This document shows, piece after piece, positions 10,267-18,128 of a DNA stretch of 64,000 bases. The notes beneath the pieces are model-generated. The model saw only the letters and a program-made list of their open reading frames with translations, did no database searches and had not been told where the DNA came from. The stretch covers positions 248,001-312,000 of the forward strand of contig WJYM01000005.1 of the NCBI GenBank assembly GCA_009668205.1. Direction: 5' to 3'. The DNA comes from Enterobacteriaceae bacterium RIT691 (GTDB lineage Bacteria; Pseudomonadota; Gammaproteobacteria; Enterobacterales; Enterobacteriaceae). How positions within the stretch are numbered: the stretch's first letter is position 1; every line of letters begins with the position of its first letter. Made by a program: the position numbers and the translations under genes.

Positions 10267-11826
10267 ATGACAAGCAAGAAAATGGTCGGCCTGGTCGTGG
10301 GCGTGCTGATTCTGTCCGTATTTTTACCGGTCACTCTCAGCGTGTGGCTGGCACACTATCAGGCAGAAAAGGAATTTACCGACGATCTCGATGCCTACGG
10401 CCAACGGGTTATCCTGAAAACCCGGCAGGTGGTCACCGACGCCAAATCCGCCCTCAACGAGATCGACCAATTTCAGGGTGAAGCCTGTCACGACGCACAC
10501 CTGCTGGCCATGCGTCGAATCTCCTACACCCATCGGGACATTCAGGAAGTGCTGTGGCTCAACGGATTGCAGCCGGGTTGTTCATCTCTGGAAAGTAAAA
10601 GTACCGAGATGCGCTTCCCTCAGCCCGATCGCCGAACCCCGGATGGCTTCCGGATATGGCTCACCGACAACAACGATCTGGGGATCCGCCATCCGATGAT
10701 TGCGCTGGCCGGTGTCCATCACATGGTGATGATGGATCCTGCCTCTTTTGTTGATGTGGTCCCCTTTGCCCCGTGGGCGATGAACAGCGCATTGATCGGC
10801 CTGCAAACCGGCAGGGTCATTGCCAAAAACGCTGACCTCGATCTCCGCTTGTGGCAACAGGCACATCAGGCCGGGCAGCGCGCCTTTAGCCATGACGGTA
10901 TGATGTACAACCTGCGTGACTACCCGGAAATCGGCCTCTCCCAGATAGTCTGGGCCTCTTCTGCTCCGCTCACCAGCAAGTGGCATCAGCAGCTGTTGAT
11001 CTGGCTGCCCCTCGGCGGATTGATCAGCCTGCTGGCCGCCCTGTTTATTCTCCGCCTGCTAAAAACCTTCCAGTCCCCTCGCTACCGGATGCTGGAAGCT
11101 ATCGCCACCCGGACCATCGAAGTCCACTATCAGCCCATTGTGTCGCTGCAGTCGGGGAGAATTATCGGCGCGGAAGCGCTCGCACGCTGGCAATTGCCGG
11201 ATGGCTCCTGGCTGTCACCCGACATTTTCATACCGCTGGCGGCGCAAACCGGGCAAATGACTCGCCTGACCCAGTTGGTTATCGAAAAAGTCTTTGAGGA
11301 TCTCGGTCCCTGGCTAAACCAGCATCCGGAACTGCACATCTCGATAAATCTTGAGCAGGAAGATCTCGTGACTCCGGAAATCCCGACGCTGTTGGCGCAA
11401 CAGCTGCAAACCTCCGGCGTCGCCCCGTCGCAAATTGCGCTCGAGCTGACCGAACGGGGCTTAATCGATCCGAAGAACCGGGCCCAGGTTCTGACACAGC
11501 TGCGCGATGCCGGGCATGAGATTTATATCGACGATTTTGGCACGGGGTATTCCAACCTCAGCTATCTGCAGAACCTTAACGTCGACCTGATCAAAATCGA
11601 CAAGTCCTTTGTCGACACGCTGGAGTTCAACAGCGTCACGCCACATATCATTGAAATGGTGAAATCGATGCAGCTGGCGATTCTGGCAGAGGGCGTCGAA
11701 ACGGAACGTCAGCGGCAATGGCTGAGCGAGCATGGGGTCCAGTTTGCTCAGGGATGGCTCTTTAGCAAAGCGCTACCGAAGACCGCCTTCATCACCTGGG
11801 CGGAGAACAACCTTCGGCAGCAGTAA
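10267..11826 (+). CDS. pdeB: Cyclic di-GMP phosphodiesterase with CSS-motif sensor
   Basis: The 519-residue membrane enzyme hydrolyses c-di-GMP. A transmembrane helix near residues 7-30 precedes a periplasmic CSS-motif domain with CSS in GCSSLES and a conserved second cysteine near residue 78 (GEACHDA). A second membrane helix (WLPLGGLISLLAALFILRLL) follows, then an EAL domain with catalytic motifs EALARW, ELTERG, DDFGTGYS, EGVET and QGW. All metal and catalytic motifs are intact, so activity is expected. It matches E. coli PdeB (YlaB) and stands next to ybaA as there. Confidence 0.93.
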   Translation: MTSKKMVGLVVGVLILSVFLPVTLSVWLAHYQAEKEFTDDLDAYGQRVILKTRQVVTDAKSALNEIDQFQGEACHDAHLLAMRRISYTHRDIQEVLWLNGLQPGCSSLESKSTEMRFPQPDRRTPDGFRIWLTDNNDLGIRHPMIALAGVHHMVMMDPASFVDVVPFAPWAMNSALIGLQTGRVIAKNADLDLRLWQQAHQAGQRAFSHDGMMYNLRDYPEIGLSQIVWASSAPLTSKWHQQLLIWLPLGGLISLLAALFILRLLKTFQSPRYRMLEAIATRTIEVHYQPIVSLQSGRIIGAEALARWQLPDGSWLSPDIFIPLAAQTGQMTRLTQLVIEKVFEDLGPWLNQHPELHISINLEQEDLVTPEIPTLLAQQLQTSGVAPSQIALELTERGLIDPKNRAQVLTQLRDAGHEIYIDDFGTGYSNLSYLQNLNVDLIKIDKSFVDTLEFNSVTPHIIEMVKSMQLAILAEGVETERQRQWLSEHGVQFAQGWLFSKALPKTAFITWAENNLRQQ

Positions 11827-11859
11827 ACGGCTGGCGGTACGCCGCACAGCCGGGCAGGC

Positions 11860-12213
11860 TTACTCGTCAAGGATAGGGGCAAAGCCGCCATAAATCATGC
11901 GTTTGCCATCAAAGGGCATGCTTTCCCCCATCTCTTTCATTCGCGGATCGGCCATCATCTTCGCGTTGGCCGCATCACGCACCTCTTTTGACGGATATTC
12001 AATCCAGCTGAAAACCACTTCCTCACTCTCTTCAGCTTTCACCGCCATACGAAAATCAGTCAGTTTTCCCGCAGGGACGTCGTCCGTCCAGCACTCCACC
12101 ACGCGAGTAGCGCCAAACTCTTTAAAGAGCGGTGCGGCCTTTGCTGCCAGCGCCAGGTATTCGTCCTTTTTATGGGCCGGTACAGCAACGACAAAACCAT
12201 CAACATACTTCAT
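11860..12213 (-). CDS. ybaA: YbaA, DUF1428 family protein
   Basis: The 117-residue product (MKYVDGFVVAVPAHKKDEYL; FSWIEYPSKEVRDAANAKMM; MPFDGKRMIYGGF) matches E. coli YbaA. The family folds as a dimeric ferredoxin-like alpha/beta barrel; its function is unknown. The start at 12213 has GGAGG nine bases upstream; the frame runs open further but that extension has no family match. Confidence 0.93.
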   Translation of the reverse strand: MKYVDGFVVAVPAHKKDEYLALAAKAAPLFKEFGATRVVECWTDDVPAGKLTDFRMAVKAEESEEVVFSWIEYPSKEVRDAANAKMMADPRMKEMGESMPFDGKRMIYGGFAPILDE

Positions 12214-12349
12214 GAGATAACCTCCGAAGTGAACGGCGCGGCCAGCGATTCTGACCGCATCCGGCGCAGTTAAGTTTAGTCGTACAGCGCGTTCAGCACA
12301 CCGCTCACCAGCGCCTGAGCACGCTAAACCGCGCAGCACCCATGACAAA

Positions 12350-12967
12350 TCATGGCGTTAACGCTTTATCTTTTTCGACCACCGGGGCAACGGCGGGAGA
12401 GATCCGGAACCACGGCAGGCACATCTGGATCAGCGGGCCAATGGCCAGCGCATACACCAGCGTGCCTATGCCGACGCTGCCGCCGAGCAGAAAACCAATA
12501 ATCAGCACGGTGACTTCGATGGTGGTACGGATAACTCTGACAGGCCAGCCAGTGCGGGCATGAATACCGGTCATCAGACCATCGCGTGGCCCGGCCCCAA
12601 AACCCGCGCCGATGTACATTCCCGTCGCCAGCGCATTCAGCAGCACCGCCGCCGCCAACAGCAGCACTTTGAGCCACAGTGAATCGGGCGTCCCGAGCAC
12701 GGACAGCGTGGCATCGGCCACCAGGCCAAGCACCATCACATTACTCACGGTGCCCAGCCCAGGGCGCTGCCGCAGCGGGATCCAGAAAAGTAACACCACC
12801 ACGCCTGTCAGGATCATCACGGTGCCGATATCCAGCGACACCACTTTTCCCACCCCAAGATGAAACACATTCCACGGGTCAGCCCCCAGGCTGGCACGCA
12901 CAAACATAGCCGTTGAGACACCGTAAAGTGATAACCCTACGTACAGCTGAACCAGACGACGCAGCAT
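12350..12967 (-). CDS. yczE: YczE/YyaS/YitT-type integral membrane protein
   Basis: The 205-residue product has about five hydrophobic segments and the family features RASLGADPWNVFHLG and GMYIGAGFGAGPRDGLMTG. YczE proteins are inner-membrane proteins of unknown transport role, often next to a dedicated MocR regulator, YczR. That gene is divergent from it here, 88 bases away, and supports the name. Confidence 0.82.
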   Translation of the reverse strand: MLRRLVQLYVGLSLYGVSTAMFVRASLGADPWNVFHLGVGKVVSLDIGTVMILTGVVVLLFWIPLRQRPGLGTVSNVMVLGLVADATLSVLGTPDSLWLKVLLLAAAVLLNALATGMYIGAGFGAGPRDGLMTGIHARTGWPVRVIRTTIEVTVLIIGFLLGGSVGIGTLVYALAIGPLIQMCLPWFRISPAVAPVVEKDKALTP

Positions 12968-13008
12968 AAAAAACCTCTGAAGCGATGGCGGAAACGCTCA
13001 TCATCAGC

Positions 13009-13053
13009 AAAAATGGACTGATAATTAATGACCAGTTTTCTAAAAGTGGACTG
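13009..13053. promoter_or_regulatory. Direct-repeat operator between yczE and yczR
   Basis: AAAAATGGACTG (13009-13020) and AAAAGTGGACTG (13042-13053) are direct repeats with one mismatch, 33 bases apart. An inverted half-site, CCAGTTTT (13032-13039), lies between them. Direct repeats of this kind are the usual MocR operator arrangement. The second copy ends two bases before the yczR ATG, which suggests autorepression. Confidence 0.7.
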
Positions 13054-13055
13054 CT

Positions 13056-14483
13056 ATGTCGCTTCGTCGCTCCGGAAGTCAATCGTTAGCCAGCCTGTTA
13101 GGCCACTGGCAGGAGAGTGCTTCACGCACGCCGCTGTGGCTTCAGCTGACGCAGGCACTGCGTCTGCTTATCCTGGATGGTCGCCTGCCGCTGAACAGCC
13201 GTCTGCCTGGTGAACGGGAGCTGGCGACCGTCCTGAGCGTCAGCAGAACGACCGTTGCCAGCGCATTGGGGCAATTACGCGACGAAGGTTATATCGTCAG
13301 CCGTCAGGGGAGCGGTTCGCAGGTGGTGCTCCCGACACATCACCAGCAGGTACCGACCCGCATGGCAGCAGGACAGGCGCTGGATCTCTCCACTGCGGCG
13401 CTCAGTGCGGGTCCGGAGATTCATCAGGCCTACACTCATGCCCTGACTCTGATGCCTCAGCATTTAGCCAGCACCGGTTACGATCAGCAGGGCATGCTGG
13501 TCCTGCGGGAGCGCATCGCTCAGCGCTATTGCGAACGAGGATTAGCCACCGATGCGGATGAAATTATGGTGGTCAACGGTGCCGTCAGCGGCCTGGCGCT
13601 GATCCTGCGTCTGCTGACCGGCCCAGGCGATCGCGTGGTGGTTGATAACCCAACCTATCCTTTGGCGATTGCCGCCATTCAGGGTGCCTCATGCCGCCCC
13701 GTTGGCGTTTCACTGCCGCAGCAGGGCTGGGATGTTGACGGCCTGAGGGCCACGTTTGCCCAAACAGCACCTCGTCTGGCCTATCTGATGCCTGACTTCC
13801 ACAACCCGACAGGGCGGTGTATGGACAGCGAAACCCGGCAGAAAATAGCCGATCTCTCTGCCCAAACCCGCACCACGCTGGTGGTCGATGAGACCATGGT
13901 CGACCTCTGGTATAACGCCCCTCCACCGCCGCCTCTGGCCACCTTTAACCGCCAGGCCCCGATCATCAGCCTGGGTTCGACAGGGAAAAGCTTCTGGGGA
14001 GGATTACGCTTAGGCTGGATCCGCGCGTCGACCCGAACCCTCGCCTCTTTGGTTCAGTCGCGGGATACGCTTGATCTCGGCTCGCCATTACTTGAACAAC
14101 TGGCGACCTGTTGGCTGCTGGAAAATGCCGAAACGCTGCTGCCAGCGCGAAGAGCAATGCTCGCGAACCGCCGGGATATGTGCAGCCAACTGATGGCGGA
14201 ATATTTTCCACAATGGCGCTATACCTCACCGGAAGGCGGGTTATCTTTCTGGGTCGAATTACCTGACAGGCTGGCAACGCTGTTTGCCGCAAGAGCAGAA
14301 GGTGTCGGTATTCATCTGGGGACGGGGACGCGTTTTGGAATGGCGGCGGCGTTCGATCGCTGGCTGCGCCTGCCCTTTACGCTGGACGATGAAGTGCTGC
14401 GCAGCGCCTTCCTGACGCTACAACCGGTATGGAATTCTCTGAACGGTCAGCAGAATAATTTACGCACAAGAAAAATAATATAA
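13056..14483 (+). CDS. yczR: MocR-type regulator, YczR-like
   Basis: The 475-residue protein carries a GntR winged helix (RLPGERELATVLSVSRTTVASAL, about 49-71) and an aminotransferase-like domain with PLP lysine K311 in SLGSTGKSFWGG and the motif PDFHNPTGR. MocR proteins coupled to yczE are known as YczR and bind upstream of yczE. No good ribosome site precedes the ATG because an operator repeat occupies that position. The effector is unknown. Confidence 0.83.
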   Translation: MSLRRSGSQSLASLLGHWQESASRTPLWLQLTQALRLLILDGRLPLNSRLPGERELATVLSVSRTTVASALGQLRDEGYIVSRQGSGSQVVLPTHHQQVPTRMAAGQALDLSTAALSAGPEIHQAYTHALTLMPQHLASTGYDQQGMLVLRERIAQRYCERGLATDADEIMVVNGAVSGLALILRLLTGPGDRVVVDNPTYPLAIAAIQGASCRPVGVSLPQQGWDVDGLRATFAQTAPRLAYLMPDFHNPTGRCMDSETRQKIADLSAQTRTTLVVDETMVDLWYNAPPPPPLATFNRQAPIISLGSTGKSFWGGLRLGWIRASTRTLASLVQSRDTLDLGSPLLEQLATCWLLENAETLLPARRAMLANRRDMCSQLMAEYFPQWRYTSPEGGLSFWVELPDRLATLFAARAEGVGIHLGTGTRFGMAAAFDRWLRLPFTLDDEVLRSAFLTLQPVWNSLNGQQNNLRTRKII

Positions 14484-14492
14484 TAAAATAAT

Positions 14493-14519
14493 GACGAGCC
14501 GGTATAAAAACGGCTCGTC
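14493..14519 (-). terminator. Hairpin terminator for the small minus-strand gene pair
   Basis: GACGAGCCG and CGGCTCGTC form a nine-base-pair perfect stem with a nine-base loop. On the minus strand it is followed by a long T/A-rich tract, so it fits transcription arriving from the pair at 14623-15083. It may also end yczR transcripts, though no T-run follows on that side. Confidence 0.65.
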
Positions 14520-14622
14520 CAACAATCGTCCGTGATGATATGAGATGATTATGTCTGTTCTTGTCGCAGAACATCATCCGCTAAAAAGATGTCGGCAACA
14601 TGACAATATCGTGGAATTTTGA

Positions 14623-14838
14623 TTAATGCTGGCGTGGGATCGGGAAACCTTTAACTGAAATAATAAAACTATCGCCGTCTTTTTTTATTTTCGCGCCCGT
14701 GTCACACCAGTCCGACGCAATACGGAAAAACTCGTCGCTACCGACATTCCAGTTCAACCGCACATGCTTTACATAGCCGGAACGCAGCAGTTCACAGGCT
14801 TCACCGTAATTACTGGCCATTGAGAGTTGTTGTTTCAT
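14623..14838 (-). CDS. Small protein of unknown function, translationally coupled to a putative RHH protein
   Basis: The 71-residue product (MKQQLSMASNYGEACELLRS; VKHVRLNWNVGSDEFFRI; GDSFIISVKGFPIP) is not recognised. Its ATG overlaps the upstream TGA by four bases (ATGA), so it is translationally coupled to the ribbon-helix-helix-like gene. The order and size resemble a type II toxin-antitoxin operon with this as second partner, but no known toxin motif is visible. A simple regulatory pair is the alternative. Confidence 0.6.
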   Translation of the reverse strand: MKQQLSMASNYGEACELLRSGYVKHVRLNWNVGSDEFFRIASDWCDTGAKIKKDGDSFIISVKGFPIPRQH

Positions 14839-15083
14839 TTTCTCTTCTTCAGAAGTCTTCTTAATGCTTTGATTTCTTTAGGAGTAAGAGGTGATAATTC
14901 TTCTTCGGTATGCTGACTGTCAACCTCACCTTCTGATACTCCCTCCGTGGCAGCCCTCTCTAACGCCAGCTGCAGCAAGGACTGCGTCGCGGCGCTCAGG
15001 GTTTCGTTATGAACTTCAGCGTAGTGGCGTAATTGTTCTTTCAGATCGCCGTCAATTTTAACATTCAGTACTGCAGTGGTCAT
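14835..15083 (-). CDS. Putative ribbon-helix-helix DNA-binding protein (antitoxin-like)
   Basis: The 82-residue product begins MTTAVLNVKIDGDLKEQLRH, which looks like the strand plus first helix of a ribbon-helix-helix or CopG-type domain, followed by a second helix (ETLSAATQSLLQLALERAA) and an acidic linker with a lysine-rich tail (IKALRRLLKKRK). GGGAAG lies seven bases before ATG 15083. It is first in a two-gene unit. A palindromic ATTAACATAATTAAT at 15106-15120, upstream of the gene, is a candidate autoregulatory site. Confidence 0.65.
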   Translation of the reverse strand: MTTAVLNVKIDGDLKEQLRHYAEVHNETLSAATQSLLQLALERAATEGVSEGEVDSQHTEEELSPLTPKEIKALRRLLKKRK

Positions 15084-15362
15084 GTTCACGCTTCCCGTGC
15101 AAAAAATTAACATAATTAATACACGAAGAATGGAGAGCGATCCAGAGATATATTTTCACAATCATTAACTAATATTATCCCCTAATCACTGTCCGCCTTT
15201 AAAATGACACAATGATGACATTAATATTTCAAATATATGACAGTTTCATTATTTCTGCTGCGCCAAAATGAGGCGCAAATTTAACATTTGGTTGTCTGAC
15301 CGTTTATTCCCGTACAGACAAAACGGGTTACACTCGGTGTCACTGACACTGCGAGGACGACG

Positions 15363-15632
15363 ATGAAAATCTATGTCACTGACAAGACCGGCAAGCTTCA
15401 CCCTGTCGACGGGGAAAGTGTGGTGCTGGAACTGGATAATGGGAAAACCATCGAACTGGCGGAATTCGTTCGTCAAACCGACCGCCCGGCAGCCATCTCG
15501 ATTTGGGGCGGAAGACAACCTCTGGAGACCTGGACAGAAGCCGATCGCCACCAGAGCGAGCAGCTTAACCTGAGCCTGGTGGCCGGAAACTGTGTCGACG
15601 TCTGGCCAGGGCGTGCCAGAAAACAGGCGTAG
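15363..15632 (+). CDS. Hypothetical protein
   Basis: The 89-residue product begins MKIYVTDKTGKLHPVDGESV and contains DNGKTIELAEF and SIWGGRQPLETW. I do not recognise the family; it is probably a small soluble beta-rich protein. GAGGA lies nine bases before the ATG and inverted repeats occur in its promoter region (15292-15326), supporting a real gene. It stands alone and is convergent with the SRPBCC gene. Confidence 0.6.
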   Translation: MKIYVTDKTGKLHPVDGESVVLELDNGKTIELAEFVRQTDRPAAISIWGGRQPLETWTEADRHQSEQLNLSLVAGNCVDVWPGRARKQA

Positions 15633-15663
15633 CCGCGCTATCCTGCTAGTCCGCATCGCCGGG

Positions 15664-16137
15664 TTATTTCCCGGCGAGAGAATGACAATAAGCCGTCAGT
15701 TGATCGACGACAATTCCCCAGCCTTCATAAAACCCCATTTCCTCGTGCGCTTGTCTGGCTTCCGCCGTGCGATGTCTGGCAATCGCGGTGTAACGGGTTT
15801 TCCCTTCTCCGGCATCCTCCAACAAGAGGATTGCGGTCATAAAAGGATTCTCCTTAGGTTTCCAGCCTTCGGTATAGCCATCGGTAAAGACCAGCTTCTG
15901 GCCCTCGACAATCTCCAGAAAGACCCCCAGGTTAGCCATTTCGCTCCCGTTAACCTCAAACACCGTGTTGAAGCGACCGCCGACCCGTAAATCAATCTCA
16001 CAGGCTTTCACCTGATGCGGCTTAGGCACAAAGAAGTGTTTAAGATGGGCGGGCGTCGTCCAGCATTGCCAGAGCAGGTCGCGGGGAACATCCACAATAC
16101 GTTCGAGCTTGAGATCGGTTTCAGGATCCAGTTGCAT
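15664..16137 (-). CDS. SRPBCC (AHSA1-type) domain protein
   Basis: The 157-residue product has the START-like AHSA1 pattern: LERIVDVPRDLLWQCWTTPAHLKHFF at the N-terminus, DLRVGGRFNTVFEVNG in the middle and a C-terminal helix (AHEEMGFYEGWGIVVDQL). These proteins form a deep hydrophobic pocket; ligand and role are unknown. A strong GGGGGA precedes ATG 16137; longer in-frame starts lack a ribosome site. Confidence 0.8.
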   Translation of the reverse strand: MQLDPETDLKLERIVDVPRDLLWQCWTTPAHLKHFFVPKPHQVKACEIDLRVGGRFNTVFEVNGSEMANLGVFLEIVEGQKLVFTDGYTEGWKPKENPFMTAILLLEDAGEGKTRYTAIARHRTAEARQAHEEMGFYEGWGIVVDQLTAYCHSLAGK

Positions 16138-16306
16138 GCCATCCCCCCAGGGTGGTTGAGTGAATATCTTCATCAACCATAGTGGACAATGCCAATTTAG
16201 CCATTGTTCGCCCACAATAATTGCGCAATACATTTTATTGTTGCGCAATTATCGCCGTCGACTTTACTCACCTTTTTTCTCAAGAAAACTATTGCGGTAT
16301 AAAAAA

Positions 16307-16930
16307 CTAATCAGGAAGTCGGTTGATTTTCAACTGATAGCCACCACGCTCATAATCAATGAAGTTATTTTTCTTTAAGGGCGTGATTACATTGAGAATA
16401 CTACTGCGAGAAAGTCCCGTACGCTCTTGAATATAGTGAAGAATATTGACCTGATTCTTTTTCACTTCAGGTAAATTATCCAACTCCCTTAAATAACTAT
16501 GCACCACGGGTGGGGTGCGCTGGTTGACTATCCTGATATCCCGATGAACCATCGTGTTGGTGTGGTAAGTAGAAAGCTCCGCGACCGCACGCCACAACTC
16601 CTGGCGTCCAATTTCGAAGAGCGCAGTTGCTGCATCCACTCGCACCAGGGCGCAGTCAGTCTCTGCCCGGAGAAAGTTGTAGCGCATGGGTGAGAATACT
16701 TCTGTGAATCCGAAGACATGAGGTTGAGTGGTGGAGCCTAAAAGAAGGCCATCGGTGACTCTCAGAACAGAGATTTCACCGCGTAGAAAGAGAAAGAGAT
16801 GGGCACTTTCCTGAGTCCGCCAGCCAATTCTTTTTCTTGCAGGAATATGAATATTTTCCCCAAACGGTCTTAGCGCCCGAATAATTTTATCAATCGCAAC
16901 ATCGGGACGTTTAGGCCTGGACATCACCAT
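16307..16930 (-). CDS. IprA/YaiV-like winged-helix regulator
   Basis: The product of about 207 residues has a degenerate cyclic-nucleotide-binding-like N-terminal domain (HLFLFLRGEISVLRVTDGLL) and a C-terminal winged helix (ILHYIQERTGLSRSSILNVI) ending KINRLPD. The arrangement and the INRLP ending match E. coli IprA (YaiV), a regulator linked to oxidative stress resistance, but similarity is partial, so this is a paralogue rather than iprA itself. GAGGAA lies six bases before ATG 16930. The gene stands alone and its target is unknown. Confidence 0.7.
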   Translation of the reverse strand: MVMSRPKRPDVAIDKIIRALRPFGENIHIPARKRIGWRTQESAHLFLFLRGEISVLRVTDGLLLGSTTQPHVFGFTEVFSPMRYNFLRAETDCALVRVDAATALFEIGRQELWRAVAELSTYHTNTMVHRDIRIVNQRTPPVVHSYLRELDNLPEVKKNQVNILHYIQERTGLSRSSILNVITPLKKNNFIDYERGGYQLKINRLPD

Positions 16931-17308
16931 TATCAATTCCTCTTTAACTTCAAAAAAAATAGCACTACCAAAATATAAAGCAAAATAATTATAAAGTGTT
17001 CACCACGCTAATACACCCTTTGATAATTATTAAAACATCAGAAAAATCGATAAATTTAAATTTGGACGCATTCGCCTGGCTTTCAGTCAATAACCAGGAA
17101 CATTCCTAATGAGCGCGATGTTCGTAACATTTTTGGGCATTACGTGAAATTGGGGGTGATGCTCAATAGCCGTGCTCAGTGCGATTAACCAGAGACGCTG
17201 AAATGTTTGAACGAAAGGGCGAACGGGTAAGGACAAGAATTTGAATGTAACGGTCGGACAAACGAGGCAAAGGATAACGTAGGGAGAAAAATGAGGTGGA
17301 GCAGAATT
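16931..17308. other. AT-rich gene-free interval between the IprA-like gene and ffs
   Basis: These 378 bases hold no supported reading frame. The part next to the regulator is very AT-rich with several TATAAT-like hexamers on the minus strand and probably contains its promoter. The part next to ffs shows no clear terminator. It marks the right edge of the accessory insert. Confidence 0.5.
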
Positions 17309-17422
17309 GGGTGGGGGCCCTGCCAGCTACATCCCGGCACACACGTCGTCTGCCCTGGCTGCTTCCTTCCGGACCTGACCTGGTGAACAGAGTAGCGTTG
17401 CGGGAGAACCAACAGAGCCCCC
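17309..17422 (-). ncRNA. ffs: 4.5S RNA of the signal recognition particle
   Basis: The 114-base gene folds as the long SRP hairpin. The minus strand begins GGGGGCTCTGTTGGTTCTCC and ends GGGCCCCCACCC, so the ends pair. The apical Ffh-binding region is intact: CCAGGTCAGGTCCGGAAGGA followed by AGCAGCC, containing the GGAA tetraloop and symmetric internal loop. With Ffh it targets ribosomes making membrane proteins. Length and sequence match E. coli ffs, which lies in the same neighbourhood. Confidence 0.97.
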
Positions 17423-17429
17423 ATTGAGA

Positions 17430-17482
17430 GCGTTATTTCTAACGCGCTGGCGCATTATCCCTGTGTGGCCCGGCAATTGCAA
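17430..17482 (-). promoter_or_regulatory. Promoter and processed leader of ffs
   Basis: TTGCAA (17477-17482) and GATAAT (17454-17459) are spaced by 17 bases on the minus strand, followed by a GC-rich discriminator (GCGCCAGCGCG). This is typical of stringently controlled stable-RNA promoters. Predicted transcription begins about 25 bases before mature ffs, matching the known RNase P-removed leader. The leader has a six-base-pair hairpin, GCGTTA with TAACGC (17430-17445). Confidence 0.75.
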
Positions 17483-17657
17483 CCCACGAGAGACCGGATG
17501 ATGGTTTATTGCACATCAGCCCCGACTTACGCTTGCAAAACCGGCTCCAGTGCACAAGATTTTTATATTGCGAGGCTGCTCTCAGCAAATCCCTGCGCAG
17601 CGTGCAGACTTTCAGGAGGCTGCCTTTTGCGTTTCCCCTACTCTTCAGGATACGACC

Positions 17658-18065
17658 ATGATCAAATCCATGCCCCAAACCCTCACGCTGCCCATGCCCG
17701 AGATCCATGAAGCGACGATCCTTCATCACGGTATTCACTATCTACGCCCGGAAGTGGTGCTGGACTTCATCACCATCAGCCCTACCCCGCTGCTGTTTGT
17801 AACGCCGATAGCCGTCCTTTTTTCTTCATTGGGCGTCGTGGATCAGGTGCCGATGCGGCGTATTCCCGTCGCGGTCACGGGCCGTGTGGTTTACCCCATT
17901 TGCACCCAGGAACTGCCTGAGCTGCGGGGCAAGTTGATTATCAACTCGGCTTCAAGAAAGCTGAAATTTCTGGAGAATCAGGTCGTCAGTCCGGACAAGT
18001 TTGCGCCCTCGACCACTCAGGTGATTGGTCTGGCGCTGGAATTCACCGTTCAGCAGCCAGAATGA
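17658..18065 (+). CDS. Hypothetical protein
   Basis: The 135-residue product begins MIKSMPQTLTLPMPEIHEAT, has a hydrophobic middle (TPLLFVTPIAVLFSSLGVV) and a polar C-terminal half (ELRGKLIINSASRKLKFLEN). The family is not recognised. An AGGA eight bases upstream favours ATG 17658 over the longer frame from 17550. It stands between ffs and atl, where the E. coli map has no such gene. Confidence 0.55.
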   Translation: MIKSMPQTLTLPMPEIHEATILHHGIHYLRPEVVLDFITISPTPLLFVTPIAVLFSSLGVVDQVPMRRIPVAVTGRVVYPICTQELPELRGKLIINSASRKLKFLENQVVSPDKFAPSTTQVIGLALEFTVQQPE

Positions 18066-18128
18066 GGCTCTGCTTCACATCGTGTCAGCGGTCGCCTATC
18101 CTGTGGTTTTTCCTGTGTGGCTGATGTG

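Noticed and set aside
15242-15290. TGCGCC/GGCGCA hairpin considered as a terminator
   Set aside because: Short stem and no adjacent T-run; its role is undetermined.
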